Part shown: positions 1 through 6,083 of the stretch, piece by piece | How the letters are laid out: every line of letters starts with the position of its first letter | How positions within the stretch are numbered: the first letter of the stretch is position 1 | Assembly: GCA_002322865.1 (NCBI GenBank) | Contig: DCOH01000005.1 | Location: 48,177-54,259 of the forward strand | Length of the DNA stretch: 6,083 nt | Source of the DNA: Sphingobacterium sp. UBA1575 | Lineage (GTDB): Bacteria > Bacteroidota > Bacteroidia > Sphingobacteriales > Sphingobacteriaceae | Direction: 5' to 3' | Translations under genes and position numbers: made by a program | The notes under the pieces: model-generated | Told to the model about the DNA's origin: nothing | Database searches by the model: none | Seen by the model: the letters and a program-made list of their open reading frames with translations, nothing else

Positions 1-631
1 CAAACAGATCCTTAATCTGGTCGGTATAGGTGATCAATTCACTTTCCGACATCTCAGGGTCCAAGGTGGTCATGGCATAAAAACCAGCCAGATCTTTGTT
101 CTTATTCGCATAGTCGACTGCCTTAGCCGTGTAATCCTTGAAATAAGGCTCGAATTTCATCAGCATTTCTGAACGAAGATTCTGCACCTCATTACTTCCC
201 ATTTCGGCAGTCGCTTTGGTGAACACCTGCTGCAACGAATCCCGAACAAAATCGATCCTCGATTTCAATGGCGCAAATTCCTTTAATTTTTGGCTAAGTT
301 CCGATCCCTGAACGTCATAGGTCTCCGGTTGTTGAAGGTCAACCACAAACTTCAATTCTTTCCCAGGCTCTAGGATAATAGGATACCTATTATTCCCTAC
401 CTGCAAGGTCAATAAACGTTCCTGCGTGGCCGGTCTTTCGAATTTGAATCGATTCCCATCTGCAATAAAGGTGGAATCCAATTTCCGATCACCCTCAAAG
501 AAGTTCACGACTTTTACATTACCCGGATTATTGATCTCTCCGGTTACCAGAATGGTATCTTTATTGGAACATGCGGAAAGCCCCAACAGCAAGCTGCTGA
601 ATATTCCCACATGTTTTACTAATTTTTTCAT
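1..631 (-). CDS. DUF4369-type lipoprotein, probable N-terminal part of a TlpA-like thioredoxin-family protein (partial, 3' end outside window)
   Basis: Translating the minus strand from the ATG at 631-629 gives 210 uninterrupted codons to the window edge, with no stop. Residues 1-21 are a lipoprotein signal: MKK start, hydrophobic stretch 8-18 and lipobox LSAC with Cys21 as the lipidated residue. The residues after it (SNKD) are not a strong acidic surface-export signal, so the final membrane side is open. Residues about 28-100 (VTGEINNPGNVKVVNFF, then LDSTFIADGNRFKF and ILEPGKELKFVVDL) read as the beta-rich DUF4369 domain that in Bacteroidota usually precedes a TlpA/AhpC-type thioredoxin domain. 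Residues 110-210 are a charged helical segment typical of the linker. The thioredoxin domain and its CxxC would lie beyond the edge, so thiol-redox function is inference. The start lies 5 nt after the alaS stop, so co-transcription with alaS and possibly translational coupling are likely. The leader is A-rich with no Shine-Dalgarno, as is normal in this phylum. Confidence 0.8.
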   Translation of the reverse strand, partial: MKKLVKHVGIFSSLLLGLSACSNKDTILVTGEINNPGNVKVVNFFEGDRKLDSTFIADGNRFKFERPATQERLLTLQVGNNRYPIILEPGKELKFVVDLQQPETYDVQGSELSQKLKEFAPLKSRIDFVRDSLQQVFTKATAEMGSNEVQNLRSEMLMKFEPYFKDYTAKAVDYANKNKDLAGFYAMTTLDPEMSESELITYTDQIKDLF

Positions 632-636
632 CTTGT

Positions 637-3252
637 TTATTTTACGAATTCCCTTGCTTTTGCAATGGCTTTTTCCAATCCTTTGGCATCTTTACCACCG
701 GCAGTGGCAAAGAATGGCTGACCACCACCTCCACCTTGGATCTCTTTCGCTAATTCACGAACGATATTTCCGGCATGGTATCCCTTTTCTTTGGCCAAAC
801 CATCAGAAATCATCACCGTTAAGCTTGGTTTTCCATCAAAATCAGCACCCAATACCAGGAATAGGTTATCCACAGCACCTTTTAAGGTGTATGCCAATGT
901 TTTTACTGCATCAGCATTCGGCAATTCCACTACGGTAGCCAAATAATTCACCCCATCAATCTGCTCCAATTTGGATTTCAGGTCATTCATCAAGCCTTGG
1001 GATTTCTCCTTGATGTAATTTTCGATCTCCTTCTTCAAGGAATGATTTTCATCGATCACTTTGCTTAAAGCCGAAACAAAATCTTTTGGATTGTTCAATA
1101 ATTCCTTGAAATTACCCATCAATTCAAAATATTCACGGATCACCTGAGCCGCTTTGGTACCGGTAATAGCCTCGATCCGTCTTACTCCCGCTGCAACAGC
1201 CGATTCCGACATGATCTTGAAGAAACCGATCTCTCCCGTTCCTTTTACATGTGTACCACCACAAAGTTCTTTGGAATACGCATCATCAAACGTAATCACA
1301 CGAACATGATCTCCGTATTTCTCACCGAACAAGGCGGTAACTCCCGATTCGATCGCTTTCTGATACGGAACATTGCGTTCCTCTTTCAACAGGATATTCT
1401 CCCTGATCTTCGCATTGACGATATCTTCGATCTGTTTGATCTCCTCATAGCTCAATTTGGAGAAATGGGAAAAGTCAAAACGCAGCACATCCGGCGATAC
1501 CAACGATCCCTTTTGGTTGACATGCTCGCCCAATACCTGCTTCAATGCCGCATGCATCAAGTGGGTTGCCGAGTGATTCGCTTCCGTATCTTTCCTTTTT
1601 GCCACATTCACAACAGCTTCAAAAGTACCTTCCAAACTGGTCGGTAATTGATCCGTATAATGGATGAACAAGCCATTCTCTTTCTTCGTATCTACAATTG
1701 CTATCTTCTCGTTGGATTCAAGCGCGCGTAAATAGCCTGTATCGCCTACCTGACCACCACCTTCGGCATAAAAAGGCGTTTCAGCAAGCACTAATTGATA
1801 TTGTTCTTTTCCTTTGGCAGATACTTTACGGTATTTCAAGATCTCTGTTTGACTTGTCAATTGATCGTAGCCAACAAATTCAATTTCCTGATCTTCATTT
1901 ACCAGTACCCAGTCGCCCGTATCAATGGCCGTAGCGGCACGAGAGCGTTCTTTTTGGGCAGTCAATGCCTTTTGGAAACCATCCATATCTACCGAAAGTC
2001 CTTTTTCTCTTGCCAATAGCTCGGTCAAGTCGATCGGAAATCCGAAGGTATCAAACAGCTCGAAAGCAAAGTTGCCATCGATATGGGTATTGGTTTCAAT
2101 ATAATTTTCAAAGCGTTGTATACCCGCGGTCAAGGTACGCAAGAAAGATACTTCTTCCTCCAAAACGACCTTTTCAACGAAATCCTGCTGTTGGTATAGT
2201 TCATCAAATACCCCTTTGAACTGCTCCGCCAAAACAGGCACCAATTCATGGATAAAAGGTGTTTTAAAATTCAGGAAGGTATAAGCATAGCGTACGGCTC
2301 TTCTCAATATCCTACGGATTACATAGCCTGCCTTATTGTTGGATGGCAATTGTCCATCTGCGATGGCAAAGCTCACCGCACGGATATGGTCGGATAATAC
2401 GCGCATCGCGATATCCGTTTTTTCATCAGCTCCATAAACAATCCCCGATTTCTCCGCAATAAATTGGATCAAAGGCTGGAAAACGTCCGTATCATAATTG
2501 GATGTTTTTCCTTGGATACAACGAACCAAGCGTTCGAAACCCATTCCCGTATCCACATGTTTCGCTGGCAACTGCACCAATGAACCATCTTTCAGCCTGT
2601 TGAACTGCATGAATACCAAGTTCCAGATTTCGATCACCTGCGGATCATCCGCATTCACCAATTGCTGGCCAGCAACAACTGCGCGTTCCGAATCCGGACG
2701 CATATCGTAATGGATTTCGGAACATGGACCGCATGGCCCCATGTCGCCCATCTCCCAGAAATTATCTTTCTTGTTCCCAAGAAGGATGCGATCTTCTGCA
2801 ATCAGTTCCTTCCAGAAATCATAAGCCTCCATATCCCGCTCCAGACCTTCAGCAGCATCGCCTTCAAAAATCGTCACATATAGACGGTCCTTATCCAGTT
2901 TGAATACTTCGGTCAACAGTTCCCAAGCCCAAGCAATCGCCTCTTTCTTGAAGTAATCGCCAAAAGACCAATTCCCTAGCATTTCGAACAAGGTATGGTG
3001 GTAGGTATCTATCCCCACCTCTTCCAAATCGTTATGCTTTCCAGATACACGAAGGCAACGTTGCGTATCGGCCACACGTGGGTATTTAATGGCCGCCTCC
3101 CCTAAGAACAAGTCCTTGAACTGGTTCATGCCCGCGTTCGTGAACATTAAGGTGGGGTCGTTTTTTACCACTACTGGTGCCGATGGTACGATCTGATGTC
3201 CTTTACTCTTGAAATAATCTAAAAAAGCCTGACGAATTTCTCTACTTGTCAT
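637..3252 (-). CDS. alaS: Alanine--tRNA ligase (alanyl-tRNA synthetase)
   Basis: Cytoplasmic class II synthetase that charges tRNA-Ala with alanine using ATP and hydrolyses mischarged Ser- or Gly-tRNA-Ala. The 871 codons from ATG to TAA match the usual full bacterial length. Catalytic core residues about 1-440: FTNAGMNQF at 37-45, WEMGDMGPCGPCSEI at 166-180, HVDTGMGFERL at 232-242 (D234 probably matches the amino-acid-binding Asp235 of E. coli AlaRS), and a motif 3-like NKAGYVIRRILRR at 306-318. The editing domain carries AEGGGQVGDTG at 496-506 and the zinc-site pair HSATH (H560, H564) and CGGTH (C664, H668), all four ligands present. A coiled linker (about 730-765) leads to the C-Ala domain with the glycine-rich GGGGGQPFFATAGGKD at 840-855. 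No frameshift or missing key residue is visible. The start is the only sensible one, since MTSREIRQAFLDYF is the standard family N-terminus. A TAnnTTTG element lies about 26-33 nt upstream. Confidence 0.98.
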   Translation of the reverse strand: MTSREIRQAFLDYFKSKGHQIVPSAPVVVKNDPTLMFTNAGMNQFKDLFLGEAAIKYPRVADTQRCLRVSGKHNDLEEVGIDTYHHTLFEMLGNWSFGDYFKKEAIAWAWELLTEVFKLDKDRLYVTIFEGDAAEGLERDMEAYDFWKELIAEDRILLGNKKDNFWEMGDMGPCGPCSEIHYDMRPDSERAVVAGQQLVNADDPQVIEIWNLVFMQFNRLKDGSLVQLPAKHVDTGMGFERLVRCIQGKTSNYDTDVFQPLIQFIAEKSGIVYGADEKTDIAMRVLSDHIRAVSFAIADGQLPSNNKAGYVIRRILRRAVRYAYTFLNFKTPFIHELVPVLAEQFKGVFDELYQQQDFVEKVVLEEEVSFLRTLTAGIQRFENYIETNTHIDGNFAFELFDTFGFPIDLTELLAREKGLSVDMDGFQKALTAQKERSRAATAIDTGDWVLVNEDQEIEFVGYDQLTSQTEILKYRKVSAKGKEQYQLVLAETPFYAEGGGQVGDTGYLRALESNEKIAIVDTKKENGLFIHYTDQLPTSLEGTFEAVVNVAKRKDTEANHSATHLMHAALKQVLGEHVNQKGSLVSPDVLRFDFSHFSKLSYEEIKQIEDIVNAKIRENILLKEERNVPYQKAIESGVTALFGEKYGDHVRVITFDDAYSKELCGGTHVKGTGEIGFFKIMSESAVAAGVRRIEAITGTKAAQVIREYFELMGNFKELLNNPKDFVSALSKVIDENHSLKKEIENYIKEKSQGLMNDLKSKLEQIDGVNYLATVVELPNADAVKTLAYTLKGAVDNLFLVLGADFDGKPSLTVMISDGLAKEKGYHAGNIVRELAKEIQGGGGGQPFFATAGGKDAKGLEKAIAKAREFVK

Positions 3253-3277
3253 TGGTGATGATATATGAATTTTAACG

Positions 3278-3285
3278 CAAAACTA
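3278..3285 (-). promoter_or_regulatory. Candidate -7 promoter element of alaS
   Basis: On the minus strand this reads TAGTTTTG, a full match to the Bacteroidota primary-sigma -7 consensus TAnnTTTG. It lies 25 nt upstream of the alaS ATG, predicting a leader of about 15-22 nt. The -33 box is weak: a TTTAC at 3311-3307 with 21 bp spacing replaces the usual TTTG or TTG. The assignment rests on consensus matching only. Confidence 0.5.
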
Positions 3286-3309
3286 CTAAAAATAGGGATA
3301 ATTTTAGTA
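3284..3309. repeat. Inverted repeat in the divergent promoter region, candidate operator
   Basis: TACTAAAA (3284-3291) and TTTTAGTA (3302-3309) are perfect 8-bp inverted arms around a 10-bp spacer. Two further spacer pairs (3293/3300 and 3294/3299) fit after one mismatch. The left arm touches the alaS -7 element and the right arm covers the likely rightward promoter positions, so a protein bound here could affect both directions. The arms are nearly all A/T, so chance is a real alternative. There is no U-tract that would make it a terminator. Confidence 0.3.
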
Positions 3310-3343
3310 AATTTAAACACTGAAAAACATAGACTCGAAATAC

Positions 3344-4183
3344 ATGAAGATGACCATTATTGTTCCAACGGATTTCTCCAGCAACGCAAAATACGCTGCA
3401 GAATACGCTTGTGAACTGGCGGAATCCAAAGATTACGGCATACATTTATTACACAGTTACACGACTTCTTCTGTATTGGATGAAGGCATGGAAGAACCGA
3501 ATGATCCAACGCTTAAAGCGGATGAAACGATACAGGAACTGAAGGATGAATTGCTGCAGCAATACCCAGGCCTTTCCATCACCTTTGAATGTTCCCGTAG
3601 CCTGATAATCGATAAATTGACCGAATTGTCCAGCAATAACGAGTACGGAATGATCATCATGGGTGCATCGGGCGAAAGCCAACACAAACCGATCTACTAT
3701 GGAAGTACCACACTTGCAGTAGCTGCCAAATCTGAAATCCCGGTATTGGTCATTCCTAATAATCCGACTCAGGTTGACAATACACATGTGGCCTTGTTGA
3801 CTAATTTCAAACCAGAGGAATTGGATACTTTAAAAGCTTACATGAAATGGATCGCCAACGTGGATGAACTAACCCTGATCCATGTATTCAAGGACAGCCA
3901 AAAGAAACAGAATGTGGATGACACCTTGAATTCTTGGGCTTTCAACATCCGTGAAATGGTGGGAATCGGTCAAGTGAACAGCATTTCTGAACAAGTACAT
4001 AGTGATGATGAATCCTTGGATACGGTTCCTGAAGTGGTGAACAACCTCATTGACCAAGTCAATCCAAGCATCATCTTGGTTACTCCAAGCCGAAAAACAT
4101 TCTTTGAGCGTTTGTTCAAGTCATCGGTCTCTAAGGCCATCGCACTGGAATTGACCAAACCTGCATTTTTTGAAAAAGTTTAA
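3344..4183 (+). CDS. Universal stress protein with two tandem Usp domains (first of pair)
   Basis: Cytoplasmic UspA-superfamily protein of 279 residues, about twice a single Usp domain (roughly 140). Domain 1 (about 3-138) begins with TIIVPTDFS, placing the conserved Asp at 10, and ends with the nucleotide-binding signature G-2x-G-9x-G-S at G107, G110, G120 and S121, followed by the final strand IPVLVIP. It should bind ATP or a related nucleotide. Domain 2 (about 146-279) keeps the fold pattern (VALLTNFK at 149-156, LTLIHVF at 176-182) but has Asn154 in place of the Asp and no glycine signature; TPSRKTFFE at 247-255 stands there instead. It is probably a non-binding or differently binding half. 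ATG at 3344 is chosen; the ATG at 3350 would remove only two residues. It is followed after 20 nt by a paralogue, very likely in the same operon. The specific stress it serves cannot be read from the sequence. Confidence 0.9.
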   Translation: MKMTIIVPTDFSSNAKYAAEYACELAESKDYGIHLLHSYTTSSVLDEGMEEPNDPTLKADETIQELKDELLQQYPGLSITFECSRSLIIDKLTELSSNNEYGMIIMGASGESQHKPIYYGSTTLAVAAKSEIPVLVIPNNPTQVDNTHVALLTNFKPEELDTLKAYMKWIANVDELTLIHVFKDSQKKQNVDDTLNSWAFNIREMVGIGQVNSISEQVHSDDESLDTVPEVVNNLIDQVNPSIILVTPSRKTFFERLFKSSVSKAIALELTKPAFFEKV

Positions 4184-4203
4184 AACATTATAAACAATAG
4201 CTC

Positions 4204-5064
4204 ATGGGCAAATTACTAATACCTATTGATTTCTCTGAATACTCCAATACAGCGTTGAACTACGCTTGCGAATTGGCCAAGGATGCTGGACACAGCATCG
4301 ATCTTATCCATGTATTCGCGCAGCACTCCAACAGCTATGCTAATGTAACCGGAGAGTCTCCTCTTCTTGACCCTCGTGTTCCGGAGGCCAAACAGAACAT
4401 GGAAAACCTGCTGAACGAATACCGAAATAAATTCCCAGGGCTTAGCATCGAAGGATTGTTTAGGGAGGGAAATCTTTATGATGAGATCAAAGCGGTAACC
4501 AATGCAAGAGCTTATGAAGCGGTGGTCATGGGCACACAGGGTTCTTCGGGCCTAGAAGCTGTCTTCATCGGCAGTAATACCTACGATACGATCATGAATA
4601 CCACTACTCCTGTTTTGGCCATTCCTGATTCTGCAAAAACCTATAAGAAAAACAAGATCGCCCTGCTTTGTAATTTCAAAGAAGCTGAGTTAACAGCATT
4701 GGCGCAGGCAATCCCTTTGTTCAAGGTAGATTATCAATTGATCTTGATCCATGTGAATGCTTCCGATAGAGCCATCAAGGATATCGATGCTGATTTCAAA
4801 AACTGGATCAACCGTATCGAGTCGGAACTGCACATCCACGATATTTCTTATATCATCAAACCACAAACCTTGTTCATGGGCAAGAAGGAAAGTGTTGCAC
4901 AGGGCATCACATCCGTCCTAATCGATGAGCAAGTAGACATCTTATTGCTTACAAAAAGTAAAAAAAGTGTTTTCCGCCAGTGGACGGAGGGTAATGTCAT
5001 TAAGAAACTGGCATTTAACATCCAAATCCCGACCTTCTTTGCTAGAGTTCTTATAGCAAAATAA
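4204..5064 (+). CDS. Universal stress protein with two tandem Usp domains (second of pair)
   Basis: Paralogue of the gene just upstream, 286 residues, with the same two-domain layout; both share YACELA near residue 20. Domain 1 (about 2-142) has LLIPIDFS with Asp9 and a complete nucleotide-binding signature G-2x-G-9x-G-S at G110, G113, G123 and S124, then TPVLAIP. Domain 2 (about 150-286) starts IALLCNFK with Asn157 where the Asp would be, and carries TKSKKSVFR at 250-258 where the glycine motif should be, closely resembling domain 2 of its neighbour. The likely role is nucleotide-sensing in a stress or growth-arrest response; partner and signal are unknown. The start is the first in-frame ATG after the upstream TAA, in an A-rich leader without Shine-Dalgarno. 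A hairpin terminator begins 25 nt past the stop. The pair probably arose by duplication of a gene that was already double-domain. Confidence 0.9.
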   Translation: MGKLLIPIDFSEYSNTALNYACELAKDAGHSIDLIHVFAQHSNSYANVTGESPLLDPRVPEAKQNMENLLNEYRNKFPGLSIEGLFREGNLYDEIKAVTNARAYEAVVMGTQGSSGLEAVFIGSNTYDTIMNTTTPVLAIPDSAKTYKKNKIALLCNFKEAELTALAQAIPLFKVDYQLILIHVNASDRAIKDIDADFKNWINRIESELHIHDISYIIKPQTLFMGKKESVAQGITSVLIDEQVDILLLTKSKKSVFRQWTEGNVIKKLAFNIQIPTFFARVLIAK

Positions 5065-5088
5065 CTACAAAAATTTTCTCGAATAAAT

Positions 5089-5126
5089 AATTGTTGCCAG
5101 GATACAAACATTTTGGCAACAATTTT
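5089..5126 (+). terminator. Probable rho-independent terminator of the usp operon
   Basis: AATTGTTGCCA (5089-5099) and TGGCAACAATT (5114-5124) form a perfect 11-bp stem. Two G-U pairs and one A-U pair can extend it inward, leaving an 8-nt loop. The right arm runs into TTTT (5123-5126). Position, 25 nt after the second usp stop and before ompA, fits a terminator. The U-tract is short and partly inside the stem, so termination may be leaky, or the hairpin may act as an operator or leader element. Confidence 0.6.
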
Positions 5127-5127
5127 G
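5120..5127 (+). promoter_or_regulatory. Candidate -7 promoter element of the ompA-like gene
   Basis: CAATTTTG matches TAnnTTTG at all fixed positions but the first. A TTG at 5094-5096 lies 23 bp upstream, at the long end of the usual -33 spacing. It would give a leader of about 25 nt before the ATG at 5158. It overlaps the right arm of the terminator hairpin and the left arm of the palindrome at 5122-5143. No better match was found in the 93-bp gap. Confidence 0.3.
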
Positions 5128-5143
5128 TCATGTATGGCAAAAT
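5122..5143. repeat. 22-bp near-palindrome upstream of the ompA-like gene, candidate operator or leader hairpin
   Basis: ATTTTGTCAT (5122-5131) and ATGGCAAAAT (5134-5143) are inverted arms pairing at 9 of 10 positions (the tenth is a T-G wobble) around a 2-bp centre. It lies 14 bp upstream of the ATG at 5158 and overlaps the candidate -7 element, a position suited to a repressor site. As RNA it could form only with a slightly wider loop. It shares the TGGCAA word with the terminator stem upstream. Confidence 0.4.
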
Positions 5144-5157
5144 AGCATAAAACATAT

Positions 5158-6083
5158 ATGAAAACACTTTACTTTAAAAAAGCTAGCATGCTTGCAGTAG
5201 CGGGTCTACTTGCAACAACTGCATTCGCTCAAAACACCACTACAGTAGATGGAACGACTATCTTAGGTCCTTCAACAGAATACAGAACCTGGTCTATCGG
5301 AGTCAATGCTGGTGTATTGAACCAATCCAATATCTTCGGATTCAACAGAGATGGTTTCGATAAATTGAAGCACAATGTTGGATACAGCGCATACATCAAA
5401 AAACAAATCTCTCCATCTTTCGGATTGAAAGCACAATACTTAGGTGGTAAAGTAGCTGGTGTAAATGAAAATGCAACAGGTACGATGGTTTCTGAATTTG
5501 AAACTAAACTTCCTTGGTCTGTTGCTTTATCTGGTGAATTCACTGCAGCAAATACTAACTGGAGATTCTTCAACAGCATCATCAAACCTTACATGGCATT
5601 TGGTTTAGGTGCGATGAACTATGAAACAACCACTACAACAGCTGATGGAACTGCTACAACTGCAGATTCTCAAACTAAACTTTACGTACCAGTTGATGCT
5701 GGTTTCAAATTCGCAGTAGCTAAAGGAATCAACATCGATTTAGGATACCAATTGAACTGGGCTAACCAAGATTTCGACGGTAAAGCTGGTGGTCAATACA
5801 AAAACGATCTATTCTCTTATGCACACGCAGGTTTAGAGATCGCTTTGGGTGATGGTAGCAAACCTTACTTAGGAAACAGCAACCCAGTAGCGACAATCAA
5901 AGCTAACTACGATGAATTGAAAGCAGAACGCGATGCATTGATCGCAGCTACCAACCAATTGAAATCTGAAATCTCTACAATCAATAACGATTTGAAAGAT
6001 GATGATGGTGATGGTGTTGCGAATAAATTCGACAAATGTCCGAACACACCTGCTGGAACTAAAGTTGATGGTTCAGGATGTCC
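5158..6083 (+). CDS. OmpA-family outer-membrane protein with thrombospondin type 3 linker (partial, 3' end outside window)
   Basis: From ATG at 5158, 308 codons run open to the right edge. Residues 1-24 are a Sec signal peptide (MKTLYFKKAS, then LAVAGLLATTAFA), with likely cleavage AFA|QN and mature Gln25. Residues about 43-232 are an outer-membrane beta-barrel: alternating aromatic and glycine-rich strands such as WSIGVNAGV, GLKAQYLGG, PYMAFGLGAMNY, VPVDAGFKFAV and INIDLGYQLNW. A Thr-rich stretch at 156-173 is probably a surface loop. Residues 247-280 form a short coiled coil. DDDGDGVANKFDKCPNTPAG at 281-300, with Cys294 and Cys308, is a calcium-binding thrombospondin type 3 repeat, which in this phylum normally precedes the OmpA_C peptidoglycan-binding domain; that domain is beyond the edge. 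The expected role is tethering outer membrane to cell wall. Codon choice is more uniform (many GGT, GCT, AAA, TTC) than in the usp genes, as expected for an abundant protein. Other start codons would break the signal peptide. Confidence 0.9.
   Translation, partial: MKTLYFKKASMLAVAGLLATTAFAQNTTTVDGTTILGPSTEYRTWSIGVNAGVLNQSNIFGFNRDGFDKLKHNVGYSAYIKKQISPSFGLKAQYLGGKVAGVNENATGTMVSEFETKLPWSVALSGEFTAANTNWRFFNSIIKPYMAFGLGAMNYETTTTTADGTATTADSQTKLYVPVDAGFKFAVAKGINIDLGYQLNWANQDFDGKAGGQYKNDLFSYAHAGLEIALGDGSKPYLGNSNPVATIKANYDELKAERDALIAATNQLKSEISTINNDLKDDDGDGVANKFDKCPNTPAGTKVDGSGC

Larger units (their letters stand above)
3253..3343. other. Divergent intergenic region between alaS and the usp pair
   Basis: This 91-bp, strongly AT-rich stretch must hold the promoters of both alaS (leftward) and the first usp gene (rightward). 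It contains a good -7 element for alaS at 3278-3285 and an inverted repeat at 3284-3309. For the rightward genes only imperfect TAnnTTTA matches are seen, at 3299-3306 and at 3308-3315, with no TTG at the expected -33 distance. No small ORF or RNA gene is evident. Confidence 0.7.

Noticed and set aside
426..938. 170-codon plus-strand open frame across the alaS 3' end and the lipoprotein gene
   Set aside because: It is antisense to two well-supported genes, its protein looks like no family, and both minus-strand proteins have clear motifs here.
1249..2883. Several plus-strand open frames of 70-132 codons inside alaS
   Set aside because: They are shadows of the conserved alaS reading frame, with no plausible domains or leaders.
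3253..3343. Possible T-box or riboswitch leader for alaS
   Set aside because: The predicted leader is only about 20 nt, far too short, and no specifier or antiterminator structure is seen.
3449..4158. Minus-strand open frames of 62-112 codons opposite the first usp gene
   Set aside because: They overlap a gene with an intact Usp nucleotide motif and show no recognisable protein features.
5229..5585. 118-codon minus-strand open frame opposite the OmpA-like gene
   Set aside because: The plus strand encodes a coherent signal peptide, barrel and TSP3 repeat. The antisense frame reflects the biased codon use of that gene.

Overview
The window looks like a chromosomal segment of a Bacteroidota (Bacteroidetes) bacterium, most likely a Sphingobacteriaceae-type organism such as Sphingobacterium or Pedobacter. 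The genus is inference. The support is a DUF4369-type lipoprotein, tandem double-domain universal stress proteins, an OmpA-family porin with a thrombospondin type 3 linker, A-rich leaders without Shine-Dalgarno sequences, and a TAnnTTTG-like -7 promoter element ahead of alaS.

Layout. Minus strand, read right to left: alaS (3252 to 637, complete, alanyl-tRNA synthetase), then 5 nt later a lipoprotein gene (631 to 1) that runs off the left edge. The two are probably one transcript. A 91-bp divergent intergenic region (3253-3343) holds the alaS promoter and an 8-bp-arm inverted repeat. Plus strand: two paralogous double-Usp-domain genes (3344-4183 and 4204-5064) separated by 20 nt, a likely operon closed by a hairpin terminator (5089-5126). 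Then comes an OmpA-family outer-membrane protein gene (5158 to the right edge, cut before its peptidoglycan-binding domain). Its 93-bp leader region contains a 22-bp near-palindrome.

The genes do not form one obvious pathway. alaS is housekeeping translation; the lipoprotein is envelope-located and probably part of a TlpA-like redox or envelope family; the Usp pair is cytoplasmic stress or nucleotide-sensing; the OmpA-like protein anchors the outer membrane to the cell wall. I see no mobile element, CRISPR array, RNA gene or defence system, and no convincing undescribed multi-gene system. The points most worth a second look are the structured leader before ompA, the shared non-canonical signature in the second domains of both Usp proteins, and the inverted repeat in the alaS/usp divergent promoter region.
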